Assembly (NCBI RefSeq): GCF_001730525.1
Contig: NZ_MDFN01000009.1
Coordinates: 1-64,000 of the forward strand
DNA length: 64,000 nucleotides
Origin: Arcticibacter eurypsychrophilus
GTDB lineage: Bacteria; Bacteroidota; Bacteroidia; Sphingobacteriales; Sphingobacteriaceae
Direction of reading: 5' to 3'
Shown here: positions 44,753 through 54,882 of the stretch, piece by piece
Position numbering within the stretch: the stretch's first letter is position 1
Layout: each line of letters starts with the position of its first letter
The notes under the pieces: model-generated
Seen by the model: only the letters and a program-made list of their open reading frames with translations
Database searches by the model: none
What the model was told of the DNA's origin: nothing
Position numbers and translations under genes: made by a program

Positions 44753-47344
44753 ATGACCTATTTCTCTTTTAACAAGTTACATCTAAAATGTAGTTTATTC
44801 GCCACCTTCACTTTCTTCCTGCTCCTGCCATCGATCCAAGCACAGGAATCTTCTAATTTGCTGGCAGACAAAAAAGCCATAGTTACAACCGACAATGCGC
44901 GATTTACGGTCCTGACGCCGCAGCTGCTCAGGATGGAATGGGCTACGGACAAATCCTTTGACGACCATGCATCATTTGTCGTTGTAAACAGAAAATTGCC
45001 GGTTCCGATCTTCACAAGCAAGACAGAAAATGGCTGGCTCATTATCAACACGAGCGAACTTGAATTAAGGTACAAAGTGAACTCCGGCACCTTTACCTCC
45101 GAGAACCTGAAGGTAAAATATCTAAAATCTGATACTGTAAATTGGTATCCCGGAAAGCAACAGAAATACAATCTTGGTGGCACTATCCGTACGCTGGATG
45201 GAGCAGATGGAGAATTCAACAGGCATGAAAACCGTAAAATTAAGTTGGAAGACGGTATTCTTGCAAGAGATGGCTGGTATTTCCTGAACGATTCTTCTTC
45301 GTTGCGGTTGGATAACAGTGCCTGGCCATGGGTCTACAAAAAGGAAAGAAAAGCACAGGATTGGTATTTTATAGGATATGGAAACAACTATAAAACCGCT
45401 CTATATGATTTTTCACTGATTGCGGGTAAAGTGCCCATGATTCCAAGATACGCATTTGGTTACTGGTGGTCGAGATATTGGAGCTATTCAGACAATGAAA
45501 TTCAAAACCTTGTCTCTTATATGAAGCGCATGAACATACCTATTGACGTACTTGTTGTAGATATGGACTGGCATAAACGTGGTTGGACAGGATGGTCATG
45601 GAACAAGAGTCTCTTCCCTGATCCTTCAGCGTTTCTCGATTGGACCAATAAGTCAAATTTAAAGACAACGCTGAATCTTCATCCTGCTGATGGCGTTGAG
45701 GCTCACGAAGATCAGTATAATCAGTTTGCACGCAGCCTAAACTTTGATACAACAGGGAAAAAAGCAGTACCATTCAGTGTGTCTGATAAAAAATACATGA
45801 GCTCGCTGTTTGAAAACATTCTACAGCCAATGGAAAAACAAGGAATTGATTTCTGGTGGCTCGACTGGCAGCAATGGCCAAACGACAAGAAGATTACTAA
45901 TTTAAGTAATACCTGGTGGCTGAACTATGTTTTTTACACTTACATGGAACGAAACAGGTCAACACGACCACTTTTATACCATCGCTGGGGTGGCTTAGGA
46001 AACCACCGATATCAAATAGGGTTTTCGGGCGACACATTCATATCCTGGAAATCGCTTGAGTACCAGCCTTATTTTACGAATACAGCATCGAACGTTTTAT
46101 ACACGTATTGGAGTCATGATATCGGTGGTCATCAACTTGATGGTGGCAATACGACCATGGATCCTGAACTCTACACCCGCTGGCTTCAATATGGTGTGTT
46201 TAGTCCTATTATGCGCACCCACTCTACTAAAAACGGCAACATCAAAAAAGAGCTTTGGAATTATAGTGAGCCCTACTTTAGTGCACAAACCAGTGCCATC
46301 AGGCTGCGGTATACCCTTGTTCCATACATCTATACCATGTCGAGAAAAACTAATGATAAGGCTATCGCTCTTTGCAGGCCGATGTACTATGACTATCCGA
46401 CGGACCCGGAAGCCTATTCATTTAATCGTCAGTATATGTTTGGCGATAATATGCTTATCTCCCCGATTGGCACTCCTGCTACAGATGGCTACTCGAAAGT
46501 AAAGGTTTGGCTGCCTTCCGGTAATGATTGGTTTGAATGGCCGACAGGAACCTTGTTAAAAGGCGGTAGGGAGTACGAACGGAACTTCAGCATTGACGAG
46601 TACCCGATTTATGTTAAAACTGGATCCATTATCCCAATGTATAACGATAAAGTCAATAACCTGGACAATAACCCCAAAAACCTGACTCTCGCTGTTTATC
46701 CAGGGGGATCTGGTAGCTTTGATGTTTATGAAGATAACGGGAATGATAAAACGTTCGACAAGGAACATGCGGTAACCAACATAAAATCCAGTGTAACCAG
46801 TGATGAAACGCTGATCACCATAGCAGCTACTAAAGGTCAGTATAAAGAAATGCCGCTTGAAAGATGGTATAATCTGAAACTATTTGGTTCTGAGATTCCT
46901 ATGGAGGTCCGCTACAATGGAAAATTAATTCCTTTCAATCGGTACGAAACTCCTGGCTGCTGGACTTACAATGGAAAAGAGCTGAGCCTGAATATCGCGC
47001 TTTCCCTTGTCGACTGCAGGAAGTCTTCGCAGATAAAAGTATCTTATAAAAAAGGAAGAAGATTGGACATCAATAACGGAATGGTTGAAAGATTCAAGAG
47101 ATTATCAGCAATCACTTCTGAATTAAAGAGTCTCGATAATGGGATCTATCTTCCGGAAATCCTGGGCGAGACAGAGGAAACAAACCGGTCACTTGAGTAT
47201 TTTCCTCTTAAATTTGAGTCTCTGATAGAACGGTTCAATGAGAACTATAAAAAGCTACCAGAAGTTATTAAAGGAATAAAGTCAATTGGAAACAGCAACC
47301 AAAACAAACTGGTGAAGAAGCTCCAATTGGAGCAGGCAGATTGA
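44753..47344 (+). CDS. GH31 glycoside hydrolase, secreted, with C-terminal extension
   Basis: The 863-residue protein has a signal peptide ending SIQAQ. The N-terminal GH31 beta-domain precedes the barrel, with RYAFGYWWSRYWSYSDNEI and IPIDVLVVDMDWH. The nucleophile is D371 in FWWLDWQQW and the acid/base D427 in FSGDTFISW; WSHDIGGH follows. After the barrel come C-terminal beta-domains of the DUF5110 type (FDVYEDNGND) and an unusual helical tail from about residue 770 to the end. GH31 enzymes cleave alpha-glucosides or alpha-xylosides, or act as transglycosylases. It converges with the DUF6377 regulator, and the two probably belong to the same utilisation locus. Confidence 0.92.
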   Translation: MTYFSFNKLHLKCSLFATFTFFLLLPSIQAQESSNLLADKKAIVTTDNARFTVLTPQLLRMEWATDKSFDDHASFVVVNRKLPVPIFTSKTENGWLIINTSELELRYKVNSGTFTSENLKVKYLKSDTVNWYPGKQQKYNLGGTIRTLDGADGEFNRHENRKIKLEDGILARDGWYFLNDSSSLRLDNSAWPWVYKKERKAQDWYFIGYGNNYKTALYDFSLIAGKVPMIPRYAFGYWWSRYWSYSDNEIQNLVSYMKRMNIPIDVLVVDMDWHKRGWTGWSWNKSLFPDPSAFLDWTNKSNLKTTLNLHPADGVEAHEDQYNQFARSLNFDTTGKKAVPFSVSDKKYMSSLFENILQPMEKQGIDFWWLDWQQWPNDKKITNLSNTWWLNYVFYTYMERNRSTRPLLYHRWGGLGNHRYQIGFSGDTFISWKSLEYQPYFTNTASNVLYTYWSHDIGGHQLDGGNTTMDPELYTRWLQYGVFSPIMRTHSTKNGNIKKELWNYSEPYFSAQTSAIRLRYTLVPYIYTMSRKTNDKAIALCRPMYYDYPTDPEAYSFNRQYMFGDNMLISPIGTPATDGYSKVKVWLPSGNDWFEWPTGTLLKGGREYERNFSIDEYPIYVKTGSIIPMYNDKVNNLDNNPKNLTLAVYPGGSGSFDVYEDNGNDKTFDKEHAVTNIKSSVTSDETLITIAATKGQYKEMPLERWYNLKLFGSEIPMEVRYNGKLIPFNRYETPGCWTYNGKELSLNIALSLVDCRKSSQIKVSYKKGRRLDINNGMVERFKRLSAITSELKSLDNGIYLPEILGETEETNRSLEYFPLKFESLIERFNENYKKLPEVIKGIKSIGNSNQNKLVKKLQLEQAD

Positions 47345-47370
47345 TGCTGCTTATTTAGATAATCAACTTA

Positions 47371-47420
47371 TTTTAACGATAAAACCATTGCCCTAATACG
47401 GCATTTGGTTTTATCGTTTT
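47371..47420. terminator. Bidirectional terminator between GH31 and the regulator
   Basis: AACGATAAAACCA and TGGTTTTATCGTT are exact complements, and the inner TTGCC/GGCAT extends the stem. Four T precede and four T follow. It lies between two convergent genes, 27 bases after the GH31 stop. Confidence 0.85.
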
Positions 47421-47491
47421 CAAAACTCTATTTCTGATTTTAGCTATCCTGTCCAAATGGTTCCAGACGCTGTATACTCTTCGGGAGGGTA

Positions 47492-49156
47492 TTACACTTG
47501 AGCCTCTAATTTTCTGATCTTTCGATTTAAGATCACTTTATTTTCAGGATGATCGATAAATTTTATACTTGTTATTCTTCTATCAAATTCTTCACCCTTA
47601 ACTATCGCTTTGGCCTTAATACGTATTTTGTATGTATAAATAGTACTGACCGAATAGTCTAAAATTCCAGCAATGGTTTCGTCATCTTTTATTCCTAATC
47701 GGATCAATGCAAAGATGCGAAGTATGGTGTTCAAAGATTGTTCCTTTTGTGGCCAGATTTGATCTTCAGGTTTTAGCAATTCATTAAATGCAGGAACAAA
47801 ATTCGGCAGTAACTTCAGAAATATCTGATCCAGTGTATCATATAAATATTCCCGTTCCTTATTAATTTGTAAAGAGGTCACAATTTCTAGAGCCTCATTA
47901 ATCTTCTTCGTTTTAATACTGTGCTCTATCTTTCTTTTTAATTTTTCGAGCATGCTGATATTAGAAAAGGATCGTTTGAAAAAGAAACCGATGTATTCTT
48001 CATTTATTCGGGTATGCTCCATAAGCTTCATGTTAATCGAAGCCAACTGATCGTTTTTCTTATTGACCAACTGTTCGCTGACTTTAACTTTTTTGAGTTG
48101 TATGTAAACAATATATAGTATACTCAGAATGATAACAATTATAAAAGCAAATACCAGTGTGTAAATAATGGATTTATCCCTTTGCTGTTCGCTTTCCATA
48201 ATGGTTTTTCCGGCTATCAGGGGTAAGATATTTTGTATGTCGATTTTATGACCTCGGGCACCATAAAATTCCGCATCTGAGATAGCCTTATTTATACATA
48301 CATAGGCCATATTCAGATCACCGGTTTTATATAATTCTTCTCCCAACTTAAGGATGGCTTGAGTGTCTTTAGTCGATGAGCGTATATCGCTGATTGCAGA
48401 AAGCGTTAGAAACATTATTTTGTCGATTCCTGTATAGTAATAACTCAATCTCATCGCTACCATGGCAATTTTATGATCTGACAATCCATTACTGGTAATG
48501 AAATGCAAATAAAATTCAGCCGGAGGCCTACTATGTGATGAACCTGCAGGAATCGCAGCATAGTCTATTACTTTTTCAAATTTATTCTGGGGTGAAACAG
48601 AAAACATCTTTCTAAATTGAGCTGCAGCCTCGGCCCGGTATCGTTTTGCATAATATTTATCGTTGTTATATCTTGCAAGAGCCTCGTAAAACCGTGCTTT
48701 AAGGTCATAATAAGTGGCCCTGAGTTCGAAAGAGATTTCTTCTCTATCTAATTCAGACACCAGTTCATGAGCCTCTTTAAACATGCCCGAAGGAATTAAG
48801 ATTTGTAAAAGTTTTAGTTTGCCTTCCTGAACCTTGAACTCATCTCCATGTTTTTGACTGAACTCAATCAACTTCTGAACATAGATGTAGGAAGAGTCAA
48901 ATTGATAGAACTTATATTCCTCTAAAATTGCGTTGTATAAGCGATATCGCTGTGCGTAATTAAGGCTTGAGGTATCTTTAGCGGAGATCTTTAATGTATT
49001 GATTTTTCTCTCTTTCCGATGATCGTGAACGCTATTTTTCAGTTCTATTTTAAGTATGTTAAGCAAACTGTCTTTACTAGAGACGCAAAATGCCGGGTCA
49101 CCTTTAATAACAAGCAGCAATAACATAAATGCAGTAAAAAGGTTAGTGTTTAACAT
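47492..49156 (-). CDS. DUF6377-type membrane-bound transcriptional regulator
   Basis: The 554-residue protein has a signal peptide, a helical periplasmic sensor of TPR-like repeats (to about 320), one transmembrane helix at 329-353, a coiled coil (KVKVSEQLVNKKNDQLASINMKLM) and a C-terminal cytoplasmic domain ending in a LuxR-like helix-turn-helix at about 495-530 (LIRLGIKDDETIAGILDYSVSTIYTYKIRIKAKA). This layout is that of SusR-like regulators of glycan utilisation loci. It probably senses an oligosaccharide in the periplasm and activates the SusC/D and GH genes around it. Confidence 0.83.
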   Translation of the reverse strand: MLNTNLFTAFMLLLLVIKGDPAFCVSSKDSLLNILKIELKNSVHDHRKERKINTLKISAKDTSSLNYAQRYRLYNAILEEYKFYQFDSSYIYVQKLIEFSQKHGDEFKVQEGKLKLLQILIPSGMFKEAHELVSELDREEISFELRATYYDLKARFYEALARYNNDKYYAKRYRAEAAAQFRKMFSVSPQNKFEKVIDYAAIPAGSSHSRPPAEFYLHFITSNGLSDHKIAMVAMRLSYYYTGIDKIMFLTLSAISDIRSSTKDTQAILKLGEELYKTGDLNMAYVCINKAISDAEFYGARGHKIDIQNILPLIAGKTIMESEQQRDKSIIYTLVFAFIIVIILSILYIVYIQLKKVKVSEQLVNKKNDQLASINMKLMEHTRINEEYIGFFFKRSFSNISMLEKLKRKIEHSIKTKKINEALEIVTSLQINKEREYLYDTLDQIFLKLLPNFVPAFNELLKPEDQIWPQKEQSLNTILRIFALIRLGIKDDETIAGILDYSVSTIYTYKIRIKAKAIVKGEEFDRRITSIKFIDHPENKVILNRKIRKLEAQV

Positions 49157-49508
49157 TCAGTGATAATTAGGCAAACATGTTTTAGTTTCAATACAAGTTT
49201 ACCCTTTTATTAGGCATTCGCAAACTGTTTATCGAAGTACAAGCCTCGTGAGACAAAAATTGAATCAAGGTGATTACTCAATTGTGTTTGTTGCTTGAAA
49301 TGCTGGCTTGCTACCGATTAGATTTCAATTTTAAAACCTTCCTATGCACCTATTTTTTGTTTTGCATTTATGCATTGAAAGGTGCACCCTTTCTTGTTTA
49401 TCTGTGCTGATCTGTGTTCCCGACCTGCAAGCTCCTATATAGTTTGTTAGTCTTTTTCAAGTAGCAGAAACCTTTTTGCAAAGGGTTTCCGCTTTACTAA
49501 ACTGCTTT
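49157..49508. other. Gene-free region with a hairpin
   Basis: About 350 bases between the regulator start and the GH3 stop, both minus strand. A hairpin GCGGAAACC/GGTTTCTGC (49464-49493, one G-T pair) lies behind the GH3 stop, without a T run, and may be a weak terminator. Promoter signals of the regulator were not found. Confidence 0.45.
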
Positions 49509-51990
49509 TTAGTGAACATCTACAATTTGATTCAATTTTATATCTCTGAAAGAGAATCCAAGCATGATATTATATTTTCCAGGGTCTTTGACAAAGCCTT
49601 TTGTTTCTATGTCAAAATAAGTAAAAGCCTCTTTAGGTAGTGTAATCTTAACGGAACGTGACTGTCCTGGTTCCAGAAATATTTTCTTAAAACTCTTTAA
49701 TTCTTTTTCGGGGTGCTCCACGATGCCTTTTTCCGTTTTCCCTACATAGATTTGCACAACCTGGGCTCCCGCTCTTTTTCCTATATTGGATAAAAGAGTA
49801 GTAATCGTTATATCGCCGTTACCATCCGGATTGGAAACTATTAAATCTGAAACCTTGAAGCCGGTGTAAGACAGCCCAAAACCAAAAGGATATTGAACCT
49901 TGCGCTTCAACTTGTCATACCCTCTATAACCAATAAATATCCCTTCATTGTATTTTACGTGCTTATCTCCGTCAGGGTCATAATAGTTAGAATAAGCAGG
50001 ATTATCCTCCCATTTCTTTTCAAATGTCATTGGTAATTTTCCTGAAGGATTCACTTTACCAAATAGTACATCAGCTAATGCTGTTCCACCTTCCTGACCA
50101 GCATACCAGCTCCAGAGTAAGCCATTAAGTTTCGGCTCCCATTCCTGCATTTCGATATTCCCTCCTGCGCTTACGACCCCTATGACAGTTTTTTTCACTT
50201 TTAAGATACTGGAAAACATTCTTTTGTCTAATTCAGGCAGGCCAAATGACCTGTCAGAGCCTTCTCCTTCCGTGTCTGAATTATGTCCAAAGCAAGCTAT
50301 TATCAAATCTGCTTTATTTAGATAATTTGCATAATAGTCAGTGGTGTCATTTTTCTTTTTCCAGATGAAATTAACCGCAGCTCCTCCTCCTTGTTGATAA
50401 TATTCAATCCGAATGCGATAATTGATTTCTTTTTGCAAAGTTTTAGTAAAATCAGTACTCCTATATCCCCCGGGGGTCCAATCATCTATCACAAGCTCAT
50501 CATTTATGTACATTCTATATCCATCGTCGCCTCCTAAAGTGAAATCATAATCGGATGTCTCATTTGAGCGCAAGATTCCAGTCCACCTAACAGAGAATTT
50601 GTCTTTAGACACATCCTTTATTTCAGTACCTCCTACCCAGGAGTAATTGATCTTCTTTTCAATTTGTTTGAAGACTGACGTTCCTTCAAGGGTTGCATTG
50701 TTGAAATATTCAGCTTGAAATCCCTGCTTATCATGTTTCTGATCAGTAAAGATAATTTTAGGCATAAAGTCAAATTCGTCCACATACTCGACATTTGTAT
50801 GATTTAACAAAGCCTCTTTCCTGATACCTTCAAACATACTTACAAAGTGAAATGGGTTTACATTACCACTACCACCACCATGCACGTTCCTACAGGCATT
50901 TTTACCTGTAACAATGATATTTCTGATCTTTTTTGTATTGATAGGAAGAAAGTTATTGTTATTTTTTAACAAGACGATACCTTCTCTTGCAACATTTAGA
51001 GCTGTTTCTGCAGATGCTGGATCATCTAGCGCAATGCTTTTGTCTTCTTCAATACCATCTTTGAACCCATATGCGATAAGTACACGCAGGATGTGGCGCA
51101 CTTTATCATCCACCGTCGCCATAGTGACCTGGCCTGTCTTCAGATATTGAAGCATGTCTTTGGGATTCGTCTTTTCGCCACCTGCCATTTCAAGATCTAA
51201 CCCACTGTTGGCAGCTGGAACACCATTGTGAGCGGAGCCCCAATCAGACATTACTAAGCCCTTAAAACCCCACTGATTTCTTAAAACCTCTTTTAGTAAC
51301 CACGGATTTTCAGTAGTATAAATACCGTTCATTAAGTTATAGCCTGCTCATTACAGCTCCTACTTTTGCTTCCTGTACAGCAGCTTTAAAAGCAGGGAAA
51401 TAGATTTCATGAAGTGTCCTTTCGTCAACATCATTACTGATGTCATTCCGGTCGTATTCAGAATTATTGGCCACAAAGTGTTTTATCGTTGCAACTACAC
51501 CCTGATCCTGTACTCCTTTGATATAACCTACAGCAATGCGTGAGGTTAAGTAAGGATCCTCTCCCATATATTCAAAGTTCCTTCCGTTCATTGCTGCTCT
51601 GTAAATATTTACAGCGGGACCTAGTAAAATATTTATGCCCCGTGCTCTGCAATCGCGACCAAGTGCCTTACCATATTGATAAGCCAAATCTTCGTTCCAG
51701 GTTGCAGCAAGCATTACAGTTGCCGGATAAGCAGTAGATTTCCCGTGGGTACCTAATCCTTGAGGGCCATCTGTCATTTTCATGCGATGAATACCTAAAC
51801 GGTCAATATTTTGTGTGTACATCCAGTCGACACCTCCTATGTAGGAGAGCTTTTCCTCCAGCGTCATTTGCTTGAGCAGTTCCCCGACTTTTGTATCAAG
51901 ATCGGGACTGAACTTTTCCTGAGCTGTAGCAAACAAAGAAATCAATAACAATACGTAGAACAATATAAAACCCTTAATTCTCATTTTCAA
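49509..51990 (-). pseudogene. GH3 beta-glycosidase with PA14 insert, interrupted by a one-base frameshift
   Basis: Two frames make one GH3 gene. The first, 51990 to 51337, has a signal peptide (ending ATAQ) and the barrel up to AKVGAVMS, then runs into RL-stop. The second resumes at NLMNGIYTTENPWLL (ATG at 51332) and carries the nucleophile Asp of VMSDWGSAH (51243-51245), a PA14 carbohydrate-binding insert (GFQAEYFNNATLEG ... YDFTLGGDDGYRMYIND), the second alpha/beta domain and a fibronectin type III-like C terminus. Removing one base near 51346 gives VMSGYNLMNG, the expected GH3 form. Predicted full length is about 825 residues. It may be a true pseudogene or a sequencing error. Confidence 0.85.
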
Positions 51991-52024
51991 ATTGGTTTAT
52001 AATGAAGTTATATTGATTTTATTA

Positions 52025-54187
52025 TCATTTGATAAGAATCTGTATCCCTTTTTGTAAGGTACCACTTCCTTTATATATCTTGCCTTGAAGCAATATTTCC
52101 ACGTTTATCTTTTGCATTTTCGCATCCGTTTTTTCATTTCCTTCCTTCTTTACCATGCTGACTTGCACTTTGTCTTTAATACGTTTCGCGGAGAATGTCA
52201 TTAAGCTATAATCGCCGTTTTTAAATGCCCAACCATCACCAGCATCGGTGTAAAGCTTTCCTTCTGCCTTTCCCTGTTGGTCAAGGCAAACTAAAAGGGT
52301 CAAGGGGTCAAATGAGTTTTCATTTGTGTTTTGAATGATCTTTCCAGCTGGAATAATTGAACCTCCTCTGATTTTTAGTTTCGCCTGGTAGGCGTCCTTT
52401 AGATCACCATCGACTAAACTAAGCTCTTCCCAAATACCAGAAGGGAGAGCTGGTTTTTTTGCAAATGCAGGAATGACTAAAAGGTTTTCCCCCAACAGGA
52501 AGACTTGCTCCTCACTTCTAAGACTCAGATCCTTTGGATTGGAAAAAAATACGGGCGCCATCACAGGTAATCCAGTGTGAGCTGCATTGTAAAACAAGGT
52601 GTAAATGTATGGAATCAGGCGATATCGGCGTTCAAGTGCGATGCGTGATGTTTTTTCAATGGCCTCGCCATAGGCCCATGGTTCTTTATCATTTGTACCT
52701 GCGCAAGCATGCCCCCTTACAAATGGCATAAATACACCAAATCCAAGCCAGTTAGCCCAAAGATCACCGGATGTGTTATTTAAGAATCCGCCGATATCCG
52801 GACCGTTAAAAGGCTGTCCTGATAGACCTAAAGTGATCGACATTGGCACTGAAAGTTTTAAATGATCCCAACTAGCCAGGTTGTCGCCAGTCCAGGTCGC
52901 TGCGTATCTATGTCCGCCTAACAGATTGGCTCTTGTTAATAGAAAAGGTCTTTTATCCGGATTTGCCTCTATCATTCCTTCCCGCGAAGCTTCAATCATC
53001 AAACGACCATAGGCATTATGATATAATAAGTGCGGTCCGGATGGTAAACTACCACCACCCCTATGCATTATATCAACAGGCATCGTCCCTGTTCTTTGAC
53101 TTTCGGGTAGTTCATTATCGTTAATAGCAGGCTCATTCACGTCGTTCCATACGCCGTCAATCCCTGTTGCTAGAAAACCTTTATAGAGTCCTGACCACCA
53201 TTTTCTTGCTTTTGGCATGGTAAAATCTGGAAAAACGCAATCGCCAGGCCACACCTTACCATGATATTCATCTCCATTAGCTTTTCTTACCCATGCGTCA
53301 TTTGCTGTTCCTGACTGGTAAACAGCGTAAGTTTTATCCACTTTAACACCTGGGTCAATCATATAAACAGCATGGAATCCTTTTTTATGAAGGGTAGTAT
53401 TCAAAGCCATCGGGTTAGGAAAGTTCTGAGGATTAAAGGTAAATACTCTGAAACCATCCATATAATCGATGTCCATCCATATCACATCGCAGGGAATATT
53501 TTTGGCACGAAAGGTATCTGCAATTTCATTCACACGTTTTTCTGTTCCGTATGAAAAACGGCTTTGATGGTAGCCAAGTGCCCAAAGAGGAGGCATTTCA
53601 ATGGTTCCTGTTAATTCGGCTAAGCCTTTCAAAACCTCTTGTGGCGACGCACGGTCAATAATGAATATGCGAAAAAGGGCGCCTTCGGTAGTGTACCTTA
53701 TTTCGTTAGAATCTGTATAGAGTTCTGATTTCCATGTAGTATCGAAGATAATTCCAAATGCTGTACCATCGCTTCTTACTCCCATTACCCAAGGGTGACT
53801 TTGATAGAGCCGTTTCCCCTCTTCAACGCCATACGCACCTGTATCGGTATTCCATAACTTGATGTGCTTTCCGTTGCGTAAGAGTGGTCCCGTCACTTCT
53901 CCACCACCATACAGGCTAATGTCGTCGGAAAGTTTAAGACTAGCACTTGCTTTATTGTTATCAAGAGCGAATTTTGGCACGAGAGTCCAATTTCGGGGGG
54001 CCTCCCCTTTCGACTTTGGTTCTGCCTTTAATATTAAAGAGGGTGTTTGGCTTTGATCAAATCCTTCTGGTATGAACTGAACGATCCGCTCTCCCACCGA
54101 AGTTGCCTTTTGGACAGGTACCTCATTTGCGCTGATATCTGTGACATAAAGAATTGCTGTAAAGAATATTAGATTTTTGATATTCAT
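52025..54187 (-). CDS. GH31 alpha-glucosidase, periplasmic
   Basis: The 720-residue enzyme has a signal peptide starting MNIKNLIFF; the ATG at 54187 is chosen for it over an upstream ATG at 54211. The nucleophile is D349 in GVWNDVNEP and the acid/base D435 in WTGDNLASW, with QPFNGPDIGGF after it. It is closer to classical alpha-glucosidases than the 863-residue GH31 across the locus, whose nucleophile region is WLDWQQ. It probably releases glucose from alpha-linked oligosaccharides imported by the SusC/D pair. It precedes the GH3 gene by 34 bases and the two are likely co-transcribed. Confidence 0.93.
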   Translation of the reverse strand: MNIKNLIFFTAILYVTDISANEVPVQKATSVGERIVQFIPEGFDQSQTPSLILKAEPKSKGEAPRNWTLVPKFALDNNKASASLKLSDDISLYGGGEVTGPLLRNGKHIKLWNTDTGAYGVEEGKRLYQSHPWVMGVRSDGTAFGIIFDTTWKSELYTDSNEIRYTTEGALFRIFIIDRASPQEVLKGLAELTGTIEMPPLWALGYHQSRFSYGTEKRVNEIADTFRAKNIPCDVIWMDIDYMDGFRVFTFNPQNFPNPMALNTTLHKKGFHAVYMIDPGVKVDKTYAVYQSGTANDAWVRKANGDEYHGKVWPGDCVFPDFTMPKARKWWSGLYKGFLATGIDGVWNDVNEPAINDNELPESQRTGTMPVDIMHRGGGSLPSGPHLLYHNAYGRLMIEASREGMIEANPDKRPFLLTRANLLGGHRYAATWTGDNLASWDHLKLSVPMSITLGLSGQPFNGPDIGGFLNNTSGDLWANWLGFGVFMPFVRGHACAGTNDKEPWAYGEAIEKTSRIALERRYRLIPYIYTLFYNAAHTGLPVMAPVFFSNPKDLSLRSEEQVFLLGENLLVIPAFAKKPALPSGIWEELSLVDGDLKDAYQAKLKIRGGSIIPAGKIIQNTNENSFDPLTLLVCLDQQGKAEGKLYTDAGDGWAFKNGDYSLMTFSAKRIKDKVQVSMVKKEGNEKTDAKMQKINVEILLQGKIYKGSGTLQKGIQILIK

Positions 54188-54882
54188 CTTATCTATAGCA
54201 TTGGTTAACATTAATTGCGGTACCGGGAGTGTGTTTTACTACTAACTATTGACCGTCTGTGCGCGGTTCTACCGACCGCAACTAAGGTAGGTAAAAGCTT
54301 AAGGGTGCTATGCTAAAAAAGAATCATCCTAAAAAAATCTAATAAATTTGTTTTTCAAATAACTAGTTATCAATAAATTGAAATTTATGTACTACATTTT
54401 TTACCAATAAAATCAAAGCATTTTGACTATCAGTGTCTTGATTTTACACATTGTCTATCTGGGCTATTCACTTATACTCCTCTGGTTCTTTATATTTTCG
54501 GTTTCTCTTTTAAACGCATTGGAAATAAAGACTACCGTTTGAATAAACAATTTTTTGGAATTTCGTGGATTATTTAAACTGGTTAGAGAAGAACAAATTG
54601 ACTTGCTTGGACCCTAATGTCGGGAAATCCTTAAAACATAAGAGTTGCAAACATCACTATGGAAGTTGGTAGCACTCTCTGCTCCTTACACCTTTTATCA
54701 ATTGCAAACCTAAAGCTGCATTTGAAATGAACGAGAGACATGCTGATTAAAATAAATGAGGACGCTTTTTAAGACGCCCTCATTTATTAACATAAATTAT
54801 AATACCAAGTGTATGAATTAGCGACCTTCCTTTGTATTGAAAAACGCTTCAAAAAACGACCATTACATTAATTTGTTTTCAG
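54188..54882. other. Gene-free region between GH31 and the surface lipoprotein
   Basis: About 700 AT-rich bases. It holds the terminator of the SusCD operon (54750-54789) and must contain the promoter of the GH31-GH3 unit, for which no canonical box was seen. No ORF was recognised. Confidence 0.5.
54750..54789 (-). terminator. Terminator of the SusC/SusD/lipoprotein operon
   Basis: Read on the minus strand, AATAAATGAGG pairs with CCTCATTTATT around an internal loop of about 16 bases, and TTTT follows. It lies about 95 bases behind the stop at 54883. The T run is weak. Confidence 0.6.

Noticed and set aside
44758-45219. Minus-strand ORF of 153 codons opposite the GH31 gene
   Set aside because: Antisense shadow of the signal peptide and first domain of GH31.
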